Source: Ectopseudomonas chengduensis
GTDB lineage: Bacteria; Pseudomonadota; Gammaproteobacteria; Pseudomonadales; Pseudomonadaceae
DNA length: 64,000 bases
NCBI RefSeq assembly: GCF_015712065.1
Contig: NZ_JACFYZ010000001.1
Coordinates: 682,001-746,000, forward strand
Reading direction: 5' to 3'
Position numbers and translations under genes: made by a program
In this document: piece by piece, positions 8,317 to 18,215 of the stretch
Position numbering within the stretch: position 1 is the first letter of the stretch
Layout of the letters: the number at the start of each line of letters is the position of its first letter
The notes under the pieces: model-generated
Database searches by the model: none
Told to the model about the DNA's origin: nothing
Seen by the model: the letters and a program-made list of their open reading frames with translations, nothing else

Positions 8317-11300
8317 TTACCGCCAACTGATCTGCGGCGCGCTCTGAGGCGCTTGGCAAAGGGTGACGCTACCGGGTTCCAGGTAGGGCGTAAGTATCGG
8401 CGCCATGCCCTTGAGCACCTGTACCGGCAGGGCCGAGGTGAAGGTGAAGCGTTCTGCCTCGCGTCCTGGTACGAATGCGGTCAGTGTGCCGTAGTGACGC
8501 GGGCCGAGGAAGAACACGAAGGTGGCCGTGCGGTTCATCGCCCGTGAACTGATCACCCGTCCGCCTGCACCGACGCTTTCCATGCGGTTGTCGCCGGTAC
8601 CGGTCTTGCCGCCCAGGGTCAGATCACGCCCGTCCTGCAGCTGGAAGGTGCCCTGCAAGCGCCTTGCGGTACCGCCTTCGACCACTTGGGAAAGTGCATT
8701 GCGCAGTGCGGCCGCAACTTCCGAGGGCATTACCCGCTTGGCGCCGCGGGTATTGCGCTCGACCCGTGTCTCGTAGGGCGTATCGGCGGCGAAGTGCAGT
8801 TCGTCGATGCGCAGTACCGGCTGGCGAATGCCGTCGTTCTGGATGATGCCCATCAGCTCGGCCAGCGCTGCCGGCCGGTCACCGGAACTGCCCAGGGCAG
8901 TGGCCAGGGAGGGCACCAGGTGCTGGAAGGGATAGCCGAGGTTCTTCCAGCGTCGGTGAATGTCGGAGAAGGCCTCCACCTCCAGCATGATGCGGATGCG
9001 GCTGTCGCGGGCACTCTTGTGCCGGGTGCGCAGCAGCCAGCCATAGACTTCCTGGCGCTCGTCGACGCTGGCTGCCACGGCGTCGCTGAAGGTGGCCTGC
9101 GGGTTGTCGATCAGATAGCCCAGCAACCACAGTTCCAGCGGATGCACGCGAGCGATATAGCCCTGATCCGGCAGGCTGTAGGCGCCAGGGCCGTAGTCCT
9201 TGTACAGACGCGCGATGCGTTGATCGGTGAGTTTTTCCTGTGGCAGTTGCGTCCGCAGAAAAGCGGCGAAGGTTTCTTCATCGGCCTGCGGCAGCAGGTA
9301 GCGGTGCACGGCGCCCAGGCGCACAGAGGTCTGGCGCAAGCCGCTGATGAAGGTCTCCAGGCGCTGCTGCTGCGGCTGGCCCTGGTACTTGCGCCAGAAG
9401 CGCAGCAGGAAGGTGCGCCCCTCCTGGTCAGCGAAGCGTTGCAGATATTCCTGGCGGCGTGGGTCCTTGTCGTCCTTGAGCAGTTCGGCGCTGTTCTGAT
9501 AGGTGCTGTAGCGCACCAAGTCGCGCATCAGGCGGACGAAGGGCAGGTTGATCGACTCGCGCAGGGATTCACGCAGGGTCGGGTTGCGGCCGTTGTCCTC
9601 GCGGCGGAAGTTACCGAAGGTATGCAGGCCGCCGCCGGTAAAGAAGCGTTCGTGCGGGCTGGCCGAATAGCGTCGTTCCAGCGCAGCTTCCAGCATGCTG
9701 GCCAGATCGGCGCCGGGGTTGGCCAGCAGATAGGCGACTGCCCAGCGGCTGAGGTAGTCCTGCTCGGCGATATCGACGTTACGCAGCTCGGCCGCGTTCT
9801 TGTTGGCGTGGCGCTGATGCAGCTCGGCGATGATCTCCAGATAAGTCGCCAGCACCCGTAGCTTGGCGGTGGAGCCCAGTTCCAGCTTGCTGCCTTCGTT
9901 GATGTCGAAAGGCTGGTCGGTGCTGTCGGTCTGCACGCGTACCCGACTACCGGTGGCCGTGCGCTCGAACAGGGTGAAGCTGTAGCGCACCTCGGCGGTC
10001 TTTTCCGGGGACAGCAGGCGCTCGCCGAACAGGCCGATCTTGCCGGCGAATTCGGGGTCGGCCAGGCGTTGCAGGTAGAGGCTGGTCTCCTGCTGCAGAT
10101 CGCGTTGCAGGGTGCTGCGTGCGGCCAGATCGAGGCGGTCCAGATCATACAGGGGCATGCCCAGCAGGTTGGACAGGCGTGAACGGGCGACGCTGATGCC
10201 CTTGTCGCTTTCCACCGGACGTAGATTGGGCTCCTGTTGCCAGTCGCGGTATTGCAGCTTCTGCGTCAGCGCCGCGTCACGCAGCTCTGCGTCGATCAAC
10301 CTTCCTGCCGCCAGCAGGCGGATATGACTCTCCGTCAGTGCTTCCATCTCCTTGCGCCCTTGTGCCAGATAGTAGGAGGGACGGCGTTGGGCGATCATCA
10401 GTGACAGCATCTGGCGCAGAGCCAGGCCACGCTCAGCCATGCTGGCGTCGGGCGTGCGGGTTGGGTCGAGCAGCGCATTGCTGCGCTCGAAATCCGCGCC
10501 GTACCAGATGCGCAGGCCGTCAGCCAGGCCATGGACCTCGCCATGTCCCGGGGCGGCTGACAGCGGTACGCTGTTGAGGTAGTCGCGCACGATGGTCTGG
10601 CGTGCTTCCAGGGTCTGCGGTCCCTGCTGGTAGGCACGCACGCTGGCGGAGATCATCTGCCGCAGCTTTTCTTTCGCCGACAGCGTCAGGCCATCGGGAG
10701 AGTGCCGGTATTTCTCCAGCTGGGTCGCCAGGGTGCTGCCACCGGCGGACTGATCCTGCACATCGAGCAGCTTGCCGATCTGCGACAGCGCGGCCATGGT
10801 GAATCGTGGCCAGTCCACCGCGGGGTTGGCCAGTGGCTGATCGCTATCCAGCAGATGACGGTTCTCGATGAACAGCAGGCTGCTGACTACCAGCGGCGGA
10901 ATGCTGGCGAAATCGGCATAACCCTGTTGTGGATAGCGGAACTCATAGAAGGGCGTGCCACGGCAATCGCTGATGCTGAGGCCGGTTTGGCTTTTCTCGA
11001 TGAAGGGCGGGAACAGGCCGCGACGGCTGTAGGCCATCAGTGCCGGAGAGAAGCGGGCCTGCTCGCTGATCAGGAAGTCGCGTTGCTGCAGGCGCTCCAG
11101 CATCAGTGGCAGGTAGGCGTAACCCTGACGTTTGTCGAAGGGGCCGTCAGCCGGGTAGAGAATATCCGGGCTGGGCCCCGGCTCGACGCGGTAAGTGAGG
11201 GTAGCGGCATAGCGGCTCAATTCGCGGGCCTGGAAGTGCGCGCTGCGCAGTTCGAAAAACAGCAGCGCGGTTGCAGCTGCCACCGCTGATGCCAGTAGCA

Positions 11301-11415
11301 GGTAAAGCACCAGGCGCCAGCGGCGTGGCCGCGGGGCCGGCTTGCCGTCGACCGCCGGCAAGACGTTCGACGCAAGTTCGCTGTGCTGAGGATCCGATTG
11401 CCATAACGCGCCCAT
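8317..11415 (-). CDS. Large class A penicillin-binding protein-like transglycosylase/transpeptidase
   Basis: The 1032-aa protein has a short cytoplasmic N-terminus, one membrane helix (residues about 33-53), a GT51 glycosyltransferase domain (FIENRHLL with the catalytic Glu; GGSTLATQLEKYRH around 225), and a C-terminal penicillin-binding domain. The transpeptidase motifs are SxxK (GSTAK), SxN (ESINLPFV) and KTGT (GGKTGTGDN). It would polymerise and crosslink peptidoglycan. It is longer and more diverged than PBP1a/1b, with a long insert between the two domains. It is not part of an obvious operon. Its exact role (housekeeping or conditional PBP) is not clear. Confidence 0.85.
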   Translation of the reverse strand: MGALWQSDPQHSELASNVLPAVDGKPAPRPRRWRLVLYLLLASAVAAATALLFFELRSAHFQARELSRYAATLTYRVEPGPSPDILYPADGPFDKRQGYAYLPLMLERLQQRDFLISEQARFSPALMAYSRRGLFPPFIEKSQTGLSISDCRGTPFYEFRYPQQGYADFASIPPLVVSSLLFIENRHLLDSDQPLANPAVDWPRFTMAALSQIGKLLDVQDQSAGGSTLATQLEKYRHSPDGLTLSAKEKLRQMISASVRAYQQGPQTLEARQTIVRDYLNSVPLSAAPGHGEVHGLADGLRIWYGADFERSNALLDPTRTPDASMAERGLALRQMLSLMIAQRRPSYYLAQGRKEMEALTESHIRLLAAGRLIDAELRDAALTQKLQYRDWQQEPNLRPVESDKGISVARSRLSNLLGMPLYDLDRLDLAARSTLQRDLQQETSLYLQRLADPEFAGKIGLFGERLLSPEKTAEVRYSFTLFERTATGSRVRVQTDSTDQPFDINEGSKLELGSTAKLRVLATYLEIIAELHQRHANKNAAELRNVDIAEQDYLSRWAVAYLLANPGADLASMLEAALERRYSASPHERFFTGGGLHTFGNFRREDNGRNPTLRESLRESINLPFVRLMRDLVRYSTYQNSAELLKDDKDPRRQEYLQRFADQEGRTFLLRFWRKYQGQPQQQRLETFISGLRQTSVRLGAVHRYLLPQADEETFAAFLRTQLPQEKLTDQRIARLYKDYGPGAYSLPDQGYIARVHPLELWLLGYLIDNPQATFSDAVAASVDERQEVYGWLLRTRHKSARDSRIRIMLEVEAFSDIHRRWKNLGYPFQHLVPSLATALGSSGDRPAALAELMGIIQNDGIRQPVLRIDELHFAADTPYETRVERNTRGAKRVMPSEVAAALRNALSQVVEGGTARRLQGTFQLQDGRDLTLGGKTGTGDNRMESVGAGGRVISSRAMNRTATFVFFLGPRHYGTLTAFVPGREAERFTFTSALPVQVLKGMAPILTPYLEPGSVTLCQAPQSAPQISWR

Positions 11416-11593
11416 AGTCCACCGGCTTGGCCTATCTGCTCCACGGAAAACACGAGACGGCCGCTGGCGCCTCGTCTGCTTATTATCAGCTTAGCTGCTG
11501 TGAACGGGGCTGGCTGGCGCTTTTGACGCAAAGCGTGTCGGGCTGGCTCATTGGCGCTAGACTCGCTGCAACGCACAAATGCAGGGAATCAGC

Positions 11594-12274
11594 ATGCAGC
11601 GCGACCACCGAGAACAGCTTCAGCAAAGCTGGCAGGCCAATGCCGACGCCTGGGCTGCTGCGGTGCGTGAGCAGCGCATCGAAAGCCGGCGCCTGGTCAC
11701 CGATGCCGCGATCATCCAGGCCGTTTTGGCGCTGCAACCCAAGCGGGTCCTGGACATCGGCTGCGGCGAGGGCTGGCTGTGTCGGGGCCTGGCCGAGCAC
11801 GGTATCGAACCGGTCGGGGTGGATGCCTCCGCGCCGCTGATCGAGGCGGCTCGCGCCGCGTGCGACGGACGCAGTCAGTATCGGGTCTGTGGCTATGCCG
11901 AGCTGGAGGAGCATGCCGAGCAACTCGGGCGCTTCGAGGTGCTGGTCTGCAACTTCGCCCTGCTTGAAGAACCTTTGCAGCCGATTCTGCGCAGCCTGCA
12001 CGGCTTGCTGGCACCTGGGGGCAGTCTGCTGATCCAGACCCTGCATCCCTGGCGGGCCAGTCATGGCGAGCCTTATCAGGACGGTTGGCGGGTCGAGGAT
12101 TTCGTCGGTTTCGGCGAGGGTTTCCAGGCACCGATGCCCTGGTTCTTCCGCACGCTGCAATCCTGGCTGACGCTCATCGGTGAAACCGGCTGGCGCCTGG
12201 AGTGGCTGCAGGAGCCGCTGCATCCCGAGAGTGTTCAGCCGGTGTCCCTGCTGCTGTTGCTCAAGCCGCTCTGA
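11594..12274 (+). CDS. Class I SAM-dependent methyltransferase
   Basis: The 226-residue protein carries the SAM-binding motif I VLDIGCGEGWLCRGL around residue 50 and a following acidic motif (PVGVDASAPLIEAAR). The overall layout matches a UbiE/Methyltransf_11-type fold. I preferred the ATG at 11594 over 11579 because CAGGGA lies about 6 bases before it. The methyl acceptor cannot be predicted. Its stop is 2 bp before the VOC gene, so the three genes 11594-13519 form a tight operon. Confidence 0.85.
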   Translation: MQRDHREQLQQSWQANADAWAAAVREQRIESRRLVTDAAIIQAVLALQPKRVLDIGCGEGWLCRGLAEHGIEPVGVDASAPLIEAARAACDGRSQYRVCGYAELEEHAEQLGRFEVLVCNFALLEEPLQPILRSLHGLLAPGGSLLIQTLHPWRASHGEPYQDGWRVEDFVGFGEGFQAPMPWFFRTLQSWLTLIGETGWRLEWLQEPLHPESVQPVSLLLLLKPL

Positions 12275-12276
12275 TC

Positions 12277-12711
12277 ATGCAACTGCTGCTCAATCTCGAC
12301 GTTCCCGATCTGGCGGCGGCGGTTGAGTTCTACCAGCAAGCGCTCGGGTTCAGTGTCGGGCGTGTGCTGTTCGACGGTACGGTTGTCGAGATGCTCGGCG
12401 CGGCTGTACCGCTCTATCTGCTGCACAAGGCTGCGGCCACTCGACCCTGCCCCGAGGCGGGCGTGCAACGTGATTACCGCCGCCACTGGATGCCGCTGCA
12501 TCTGGATATGGTCGTCGATGATTTGGATGCTGCATTGGAGCGGGCAGTCGCTGCCGGCGCTCGGCAGGAAGGTGACATCCACGAATATGACTGGGGACGC
12601 CTGGTAACGCTGAGCGATCCCTTTGGCCACGGGCTGTGCTTCGTGCAGTGGCTCGGAGAGGGGTACGACCTGGTCACCACCCACACGGGAGAAATCGATG
12701 CGCAGAATTGA
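12277..12711 (+). CDS. VOC (glyoxalase/bleomycin-resistance) family protein
   Basis: The 144-residue protein begins LNLDVPDLAAAVEFYQQALGF, the classic vicinal-oxygen-chelate opening. A second beta-alpha-beta module holds HLDMVVDDLDAALERAVAAGAR and ends with DPFGHGLCFVQW. Such proteins bind a divalent metal and act as lyases, dioxygenases or antibiotic binders, and here the substrate is unknown. The ATG at 12277 follows the methyltransferase stop by 2 bp, and the end overlaps the next gene by 14 bp. Confidence 0.85.
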   Translation: MQLLLNLDVPDLAAAVEFYQQALGFSVGRVLFDGTVVEMLGAAVPLYLLHKAAATRPCPEAGVQRDYRRHWMPLHLDMVVDDLDAALERAVAAGARQEGDIHEYDWGRLVTLSDPFGHGLCFVQWLGEGYDLVTTHTGEIDAQN

Positions 12712-13519
12712 ATTGGCCGGCGTGCAGGTACCGGTGATAGGACAGGGAACCTGGCGCATGGGGGAAGATGATCGCCAACGCTCGCGTGAGGTTGCGGCGC
12801 TGCGTGAGGGGCTGGATCTGGGCCTGAGTCTGATCGATACCGCCGAGATGTACGGCGAGGGTGGTGCAGAACTGGTGGTGGGCGAGGCCATCGCCGGGCG
12901 CCGCGACGAGGTGTTTCTGGTCAGCAAGGTGTATCCGCACAACGCCAGTCGGGATGGCGTTCAGGCGGCCTGTGAGCGCAGTCTGAAGAGACTGGGCTGC
13001 GAGCGTATCGATCTCTACTTGCTGCATTGGCGCGGGCGCTATCCGCTGGAGGAGACCGTCGAAGGCTTCGAGCGGCTGCGCGAGCAGGGCAAGATTGGCG
13101 CCTGGGGCGTCTCCAACTTCGATCTGGGCGATCTACTCGAACTGGATCAGCCGGCTTGCCGGACCAATCAGGTGTTGTACAACCTGCAGGCACGAGGCAT
13201 CGAGTATGACCTGCTGCCCTGGCATCAGCGCGCCGGTATGCCGCTGATGGCCTACTGTCCACTTAGCCAGGCTGGTGCGCTGCTGCACGAGCCGGCATTG
13301 CTCGAGGTGGCCCAACGGCATGGGGTCAAGCCGGCTCAGGTCGCACTTGCTTGGGTGCTCAGGCAGGAGGGTGTGATTGCCATCCCCAAGGCCGTGAGCA
13401 GCGTGCACCTGCGCGATAACGCTGCGGCAGCTTCCATTACCTTGAGTGCGGATGATCTGGCTTTGTTGGACGCGGCCTTTGCTCCGCCGCAGAACAAGCG
13501 GCCGCTGGAGATGGTTTAG
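12698..13519 (+). CDS. Aldo/keto reductase
   Basis: This 273-residue NAD(P)H-dependent oxidoreductase carries the AKR catalytic set: Asp and Tyr in SLIDTAEMYGEG, Lys in VFLVSKVYPHN, and His in YLLHWRG. WGVSNFD and the C-terminal cofactor-binding AIPKAVSSVHLRDN complete the barrel. It likely reduces aldehydes or ketones in the cytoplasm. The start at 12698 follows GGGAGA and overlaps the VOC gene, supporting translational coupling in a small detoxification-like operon, though that function is inference. Confidence 0.9.
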   Translation: MRRIELAGVQVPVIGQGTWRMGEDDRQRSREVAALREGLDLGLSLIDTAEMYGEGGAELVVGEAIAGRRDEVFLVSKVYPHNASRDGVQAACERSLKRLGCERIDLYLLHWRGRYPLEETVEGFERLREQGKIGAWGVSNFDLGDLLELDQPACRTNQVLYNLQARGIEYDLLPWHQRAGMPLMAYCPLSQAGALLHEPALLEVAQRHGVKPAQVALAWVLRQEGVIAIPKAVSSVHLRDNAAAASITLSADDLALLDAAFAPPQNKRPLEMV

Positions 13520-13620
13520 CCTGCATTGTCCGGCTTAGGGAGGGTGCGACACGTGTAACCGGCTGCGCCGGACGTCCGATACCGCGCCATATCGGTACCG
13601 CGAGAAAACGGCAAATAAGG

Positions 13621-14577
13621 TCAGTTGGCCGGATCGGCAGCCAGGCGTCCGGCATCCTTGAGCAGTGCCTTGAGGAAGGCATCCTGCAGTTCGGGATCGT
13701 TGCGGGTCAGCTCGATCAGGCTCTGCTCCAGCTCGCTGGCCTCTTCTTCCAGACCTAGATCGGAAAGGCGTTTGACCCGGTGTACCCACTGGTCAACATC
13801 GCCGCCTTCGAGGTCGTCGAAGATCAGGTCATGCGCTTCACGCAGCTTGCCGCGCAGGGTATGGCTGACCATAAGGGTCGTTTCCGCACGTGCGACATCG
13901 TCGCCCAGGCGATCTTCGACGCTCAGTTGCAGCATGTTCAGGCGCGCGATGTCCTGTTCGCTGAACGGGCTGTCGAGCAGGTTGAGGCGCAGCACACCGC
14001 TGCTGTCGGTGAGTAGTTCGAATTGCTGGTCGCCAGCCTTGACCTGCACCGGGCGTTCGGACCAGGGCAGGTTGGTGTACTCCATGCGCCGGTCGCGCTG
14101 CAGCTCATCGATACTGGCCAGGTTCTGCTCGGCGCGGCCGTTCGACTCGACGTTCATGAAGGGGTTCAGACCGGCCATACCGTAACTGATCCAGCCACGG
14201 GTAGCGGTTTCCGGCAGGCTGCCGAGCAGCACGACGTTGAGTACGTTGGCGCCCACGCCGGCTACCACCGCGACCGCGCCCATCGGTACTTCATAGATCT
14301 CGCGCCAGGGCTGGTAGGGTGTGTAGCGGTCGTAGCGGCGGGTCACCTCGAACGCGGTAACCTCGTAGCTCTTCTGGTCATGCACGCGCACGCGGCGTTG
14401 CGGTAGCTCCAGCACCTTGGGTTCGCCAGCATCGATCTGCAGCTGGTGATCCAGCAGTTTGCGTTCGATGCGTTCCTCATGCTCGCTGCGTTGCGGCAGC
14501 TGATTGGCGCAGCCGCTGATCAAGAGGGCGCCGCACAAGGCGGCGCCGGTCAGGCGAAGGTTGTTGCTCGTGTGCAT
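13621..14577 (-). CDS. Unknown lipoprotein, 318 aa
   Basis: A signal sequence ending in the lipobox LLISGCANQ (Cys about residue 23) marks this as a lipoprotein. Positively and negatively charged linkers follow, then a small hydrophobic stretch (VPMGAVAVVAGVGANVLNVVLLG, about residues 98-120) and an acidic helical C-terminal region. I do not recognise a functional family. It lies 20 bp after proS on the same strand, so it is probably read from the same transcript. Confidence 0.7.
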   Translation of the reverse strand: MHTSNNLRLTGAALCGALLISGCANQLPQRSEHEERIERKLLDHQLQIDAGEPKVLELPQRRVRVHDQKSYEVTAFEVTRRYDRYTPYQPWREIYEVPMGAVAVVAGVGANVLNVVLLGSLPETATRGWISYGMAGLNPFMNVESNGRAEQNLASIDELQRDRRMEYTNLPWSERPVQVKAGDQQFELLTDSSGVLRLNLLDSPFSEQDIARLNMLQLSVEDRLGDDVARAETTLMVSHTLRGKLREAHDLIFDDLEGGDVDQWVHRVKRLSDLGLEEEASELEQSLIELTRNDPELQDAFLKALLKDAGRLAADPAN

Positions 14578-14597
14578 GATGTCTCGGTAGGGCGCGA

Positions 14598-16313
14598 TCA
14601 GCGGCTGATACGGGCTTGCAGGAAGGACAGGATATCGGCCAGCGGCACGGCTTGCGCATCGGTTTCGGCGCGGCTCTTGTACTCGAGGTTACCTTCGGCC
14701 AGGCCACGGTCGCTGACGACGACGCGATGCGGAATGCCGATCAGCTCCATGTCGGCGAACTTGATGCCGGGGCTGGTTTTCTTGTCACGGTCATCCAGCA
14801 GTACTTCGTAACCAGCGGCGGTCAGCTCGGCATACAGCTTGTCGGTGGCCTCGCGCACCTGTTCGGTTTCGTAGCGCAGCGGTACCAGGGCGATCTGGAA
14901 CGGTGCCAGGGCGTCGTTCCAGCGGATGCCGCGCTCGTCGAAGTTCTGCTCGATGGCCGCAGCCACCACGCGGGAAACGCCGATGCCGTAGCAGCCCATG
15001 GTCAGGGTGACCGGCTTGCCGTTCTCACCGAGCACCTGGCAGTTCATCGCCTCGCTGTACTTGGTGCCGAGCTGGAAGATATGGCCGACTTCGATGCCGC
15101 GCTTGATTTCCAGAGTGCCCTGGCCATCCGGGCTGGGGTCGCCGGAGACGACATTGCGCAGGTCGGCAACCTCTGGCAGCGGCAGGTCGCGCTCCCAGTT
15201 GACGCCGAAGTAGTGCTTGTCTTCGATGTTGGCTCCGGCCGCGAAATCGCTCATCAGCGCCACGCTGCGGTCGATGATGCAGGGGATCGGCAGGTTGACC
15301 GGGCCCAGTGAGCCGGGGCCGGCGCCTATGGCAGCGCGAATCTCGGCTTCATTGGCCATCTGCAGCGGGCTGGCAACCCGCTCCAGGTTGGCCGCCTTGA
15401 TCTCGTTCAGCTCGTGGTCGCCGCGGACGATCAGGGCGATCAGCTTGCCTTCCTCGGCAGCGTGCACCACCAGGGTCTTGATGGTCTTCTCGATGGCCAG
15501 GCCAAAACCCTGCACCAGCGCGTCGATGGTCTTGGTGTCGGGGGTATCGACCAGGCGCATCGTTTCGGTCGCTGCAAGGCGCTCTTTCTCGCGGGGAATG
15601 GCCTCGGCCTTCTCGATATTGGCGGCGTAGTCGGAGACATTACTGAAGGCGATATCGTCTTCACCGGAATCGGCCAGCACATGGAATTCGTGCGAGCCGG
15701 TGCCGCCGATGGAGCCGGTGTCGGCCTGTACCGGGCGGAAGTTGAGGCCCAGGCGGCTGAACACGTTGCAGTAGGCCTGATGCATGCGGTCATAGGTTTC
15801 CTGCAGGGAAGCCTGGTCGGCATGGAAGGAATAGGCGTCCTTCATGATGAACTCGCGGCCACGCATCAGACCGAAGCGTGGACGGATCTCGTCACGGAAC
15901 TTGGTCTGGATCTGATACATGTTGATCGGCAGCTGCTTGTAGCTGTTCAGCTCGTTGCGGGCCAGGTCGGTGATCACTTCTTCATGAGTCGGGCCGACGC
16001 AGAATTCGCGATCATGACGGTCCTTGACGCGCAGCAGCTCGGGGCCGTATTGCACCCAGCGACCGGACTCCTGCCACAGCTCGGCCGGCTGAATGGCTGG
16101 CATCAGCACTTCAAGTGCACCAGCGGCGTTCATCTCCTCGCGCACCACGGTCTCGACCTTGCGCAGCACGCGCAGGCCCATCGGCAGCCAGGTGTACAGG
16201 CCGGAGGCCAGCTTGCGGATCATGCCGGCACGCAGCATCAGCTGGTGGCTGATCACCACGGCATCGGAAGGGGTTTCTTTCAGGGTCGAGAGCAGGAACT
16301 GACTGGTACGCAT
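14598..16313 (-). CDS. proS: Prolyl-tRNA synthetase
   Basis: The 571-residue enzyme charges tRNA-Pro with proline in the cytoplasm. It is the bacterial type: class II motif 1 region ([24 protein letters not shown]), motif 2 ([27 protein letters not shown]), then a YbaK-like editing insertion (about residues 235-380), and motif 3 ([16 protein letters not shown]), followed by the anticodon-binding domain. Length is normal. The downstream lipoprotein gene is close behind it. Confidence 0.97.
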   Translation of the reverse strand: MRTSQFLLSTLKETPSDAVVISHQLMLRAGMIRKLASGLYTWLPMGLRVLRKVETVVREEMNAAGALEVLMPAIQPAELWQESGRWVQYGPELLRVKDRHDREFCVGPTHEEVITDLARNELNSYKQLPINMYQIQTKFRDEIRPRFGLMRGREFIMKDAYSFHADQASLQETYDRMHQAYCNVFSRLGLNFRPVQADTGSIGGTGSHEFHVLADSGEDDIAFSNVSDYAANIEKAEAIPREKERLAATETMRLVDTPDTKTIDALVQGFGLAIEKTIKTLVVHAAEEGKLIALIVRGDHELNEIKAANLERVASPLQMANEAEIRAAIGAGPGSLGPVNLPIPCIIDRSVALMSDFAAGANIEDKHYFGVNWERDLPLPEVADLRNVVSGDPSPDGQGTLEIKRGIEVGHIFQLGTKYSEAMNCQVLGENGKPVTLTMGCYGIGVSRVVAAAIEQNFDERGIRWNDALAPFQIALVPLRYETEQVREATDKLYAELTAAGYEVLLDDRDKKTSPGIKFADMELIGIPHRVVVSDRGLAEGNLEYKSRAETDAQAVPLADILSFLQARISR

Positions 16314-16436
16314 GTTTGGCCGTTCTGTCGGTTGCTAGGGCTTGGAATAGGCCGGCATTGTACGGTGCCTATACAGTGGCGTACAGGACGGGTGCAGGCG
16401 CGAAAGTGCTACTGCGCGTGCCGGGAGGATTAAAGA

Positions 16437-16850
16437 GTGGGATTGACTGCGCTTGAGGTTCAGAGCCTGATTCGAGCTGGGCTACCGATGGCCGAGGATA
16501 TCGATCTGCGGATCGACCGCCTCGATGAAGAAGGTGTGTTGGCGCGTGTGCCTTTTCACGCCAAATTGGTGCGTCCGGGCGGCACCCTCTCTGGCCCGAC
16601 CATCATGGCGCTGGGGGATGCGGCGATGTATGCCGTGGTGCTAGGGCGTCTCGGCCGAGTGGAAATGGCGGTGACGTCCAATCTCAACATCAACTTTCTG
16701 GTCAAACCCCAGCCGGTGGACTTGTTGGCCGAGGCGCGCATATTACGCTTGAGTCGGCGTCAGGCAGTTTGCGAGGTTTCGTTATATTCGGCTGGGAATG
16801 AGAATGAGTTGGTGGCGCATGTGACGGGGACTTATGCTCTTCCATTGTAA
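16437..16850 (+). CDS. PaaI-type hotdog thioesterase
   Basis: This 137-residue single hotdog-fold protein probably hydrolyses acyl-CoA thioesters. It shows the core VRPGGTLSGPTIMALGDAAMYAVVLGRLG (catalytic helix region) and the strand TSNLNINFLVKPQPVDLLAEARI. The start is a GTG at 16437, 8 bases after GGGAGG. It is alone, divergent from proS and convergent with an OprD porin gene. The physiological substrate is unknown. Confidence 0.85.
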   Translation: MGLTALEVQSLIRAGLPMAEDIDLRIDRLDEEGVLARVPFHAKLVRPGGTLSGPTIMALGDAAMYAVVLGRLGRVEMAVTSNLNINFLVKPQPVDLLAEARILRLSRRQAVCEVSLYSAGNENELVAHVTGTYALPL

Positions 16851-16866
16851 ATCTTGAATAAAAAGA

Positions 16867-16893
16867 AAAGGCCCGGTTTCCCGGGCCTTTCTT
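16867..16893. terminator. Bidirectional terminator between thioesterase and porin
   Basis: AAAGGCCCGG and CCGGGCCTTT form a 10-bp perfect stem with a 4-base loop (TTTC), flanked by A- and T-rich tracts, so it can serve both converging genes. Confidence 0.85.
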
Positions 16894-16919
16894 GTTCGAG
16901 CGCTAACAGAGTCCTGAAA

Positions 16920-18215
16920 TTACAGGATGCTCAGCGGGTACTCGAGGATTACGCGAACTTCGTCGATCGACGGAGAACCGTAGTAGACACCGTCGCCGCT
17001 GCGATAGGTGGCTTGACGAACGCGCATGTTGAGGTCTTTGGCCGGACCGTTCTGAACGGTATAGCCAACCTGAATGTCGCGCTCCCACTCTTTACCGTTG
17101 TTGGTAGTGCCAGTATCAGCACCCGAACCACTGATATAGCGCGCCATGAACTTCAAACCGGGGACGCCGAAGTCAGCGAAGTCCAGATCGTAACGCAGCT
17201 GCCAGGACTTCTCATCTTTGCTGTTGAAGTCCGAACGCTGTACGGAGTTGGCCAGCCACACAGTGCCGCCGCCGTCAACGCCGTAGTCGTAGCCACGGGT
17301 TTCGGCGTCGCCATCGTCGTTGATAAAGGTGTAGCCACCATGGGACTTCTGATAAGCAGCAGTCACAGTGTGAGCACCCAGGTTATAGGCTGCTGCGAGA
17401 CTCCAGATAGTGTTGTCTTCGCTCTTGCCGGTGTTGGTGTACTCTTTATCGTAATCGGTCTTGTAGATGTTGAAGTCGAAGTTCAGGGACTGATCTTCGC
17501 TGATACCGAAGGTGTAGTTGAGGTTGCCGTAGTACTTCTTGAACGAGTCTTCCACGTCGGAGTAGTACAGCGCAGCCGACAGATCATCGGTGAAGCTATA
17601 GCTGCCGCCAAATACGTCGGCACCTTTCAGGCCGAGGCTGTCGTGATAGGTCTGGGCCTGTGCGTTGATGGCGGTAAAGCGGCCTGCATGCAGCTCAAGA
17701 CCTTCGATTTCATTGCTGGTGACCAGGAAGCCTTCAGCTACTTCAGGCAGCAGGCGGCTGTCGTCAGTGCTCAGAACCGGAAGAGCGGTGAACTGATCGC
17801 CGTATTTCAGCACGGTATTGGAAAGGCGCAGTTTTACTGCACCACCAGCTTCGGAGTAATCATCCTGCGAGCGACCGTCGCTGCCGGTGGGGAACAAGCC
17901 GGAACCGGCGCGGCCCTTGCCACTGTCGAGCTTGATGCCCAGCAGGCCGATGGCGTCAACGCCGAAGCCGATGGTGCCCTGGGTAAAGCCGGACTCGTAG
18001 GTAGCGATGAAACCTTGACCCCACTCTTGAGGATCATCGTTGAGGTCTGGGCCTGCGTTGCGGAAGTCGCGGTAGAAGTACAGGTTGCGGCTCAGAACGT
18101 TCAGGCTGCTGTCTTCGACAAAGCCGTTGGACTCGGACTGCGCGCTGGCGAAGGCCAGTTGGCTGGTGCCCGCGGCTACTGCCAGGGCGATTACGCTCCA
18201 CTTCATCACTTGCAT
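16920..18215 (-). CDS. OprD family outer-membrane porin
   Basis: This 431-residue beta-barrel has a signal peptide (residues 1 to about 24, ending AFASA). The N-terminal block FVEDSSLNVLSRNLYFYRDFRN, then EWGQGFIATYESGFTQGTIGFGVDAIGLLGIKLDSG and the AGGAVKLRLSNTVLKYGDQF segment, are diagnostic for OprD-type substrate-specific channels. It resembles the OprE/OpdQ style rather than OprD itself, but the substrate (amino acid, carboxylate) is not assigned. Start at 18215: AAAGGAG lies 8 bases upstream. Confidence 0.93.
   Translation of the reverse strand: MQVMKWSVIALAVAAGTSQLAFASAQSESNGFVEDSSLNVLSRNLYFYRDFRNAGPDLNDDPQEWGQGFIATYESGFTQGTIGFGVDAIGLLGIKLDSGKGRAGSGLFPTGSDGRSQDDYSEAGGAVKLRLSNTVLKYGDQFTALPVLSTDDSRLLPEVAEGFLVTSNEIEGLELHAGRFTAINAQAQTYHDSLGLKGADVFGGSYSFTDDLSAALYYSDVEDSFKKYYGNLNYTFGISEDQSLNFDFNIYKTDYDKEYTNTGKSEDNTIWSLAAAYNLGAHTVTAAYQKSHGGYTFINDDGDAETRGYDYGVDGGGTVWLANSVQRSDFNSKDEKSWQLRYDLDFADFGVPGLKFMARYISGSGADTGTTNNGKEWERDIQVGYTVQNGPAKDLNMRVRQATYRSGDGVYYGSPSIDEVRVILEYPLSIL

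Noticed and set aside
8686..9861. 391-aa frame antisense to the PBP gene
   Set aside because: Shadow frame; the PBP frame carries all catalytic motifs.
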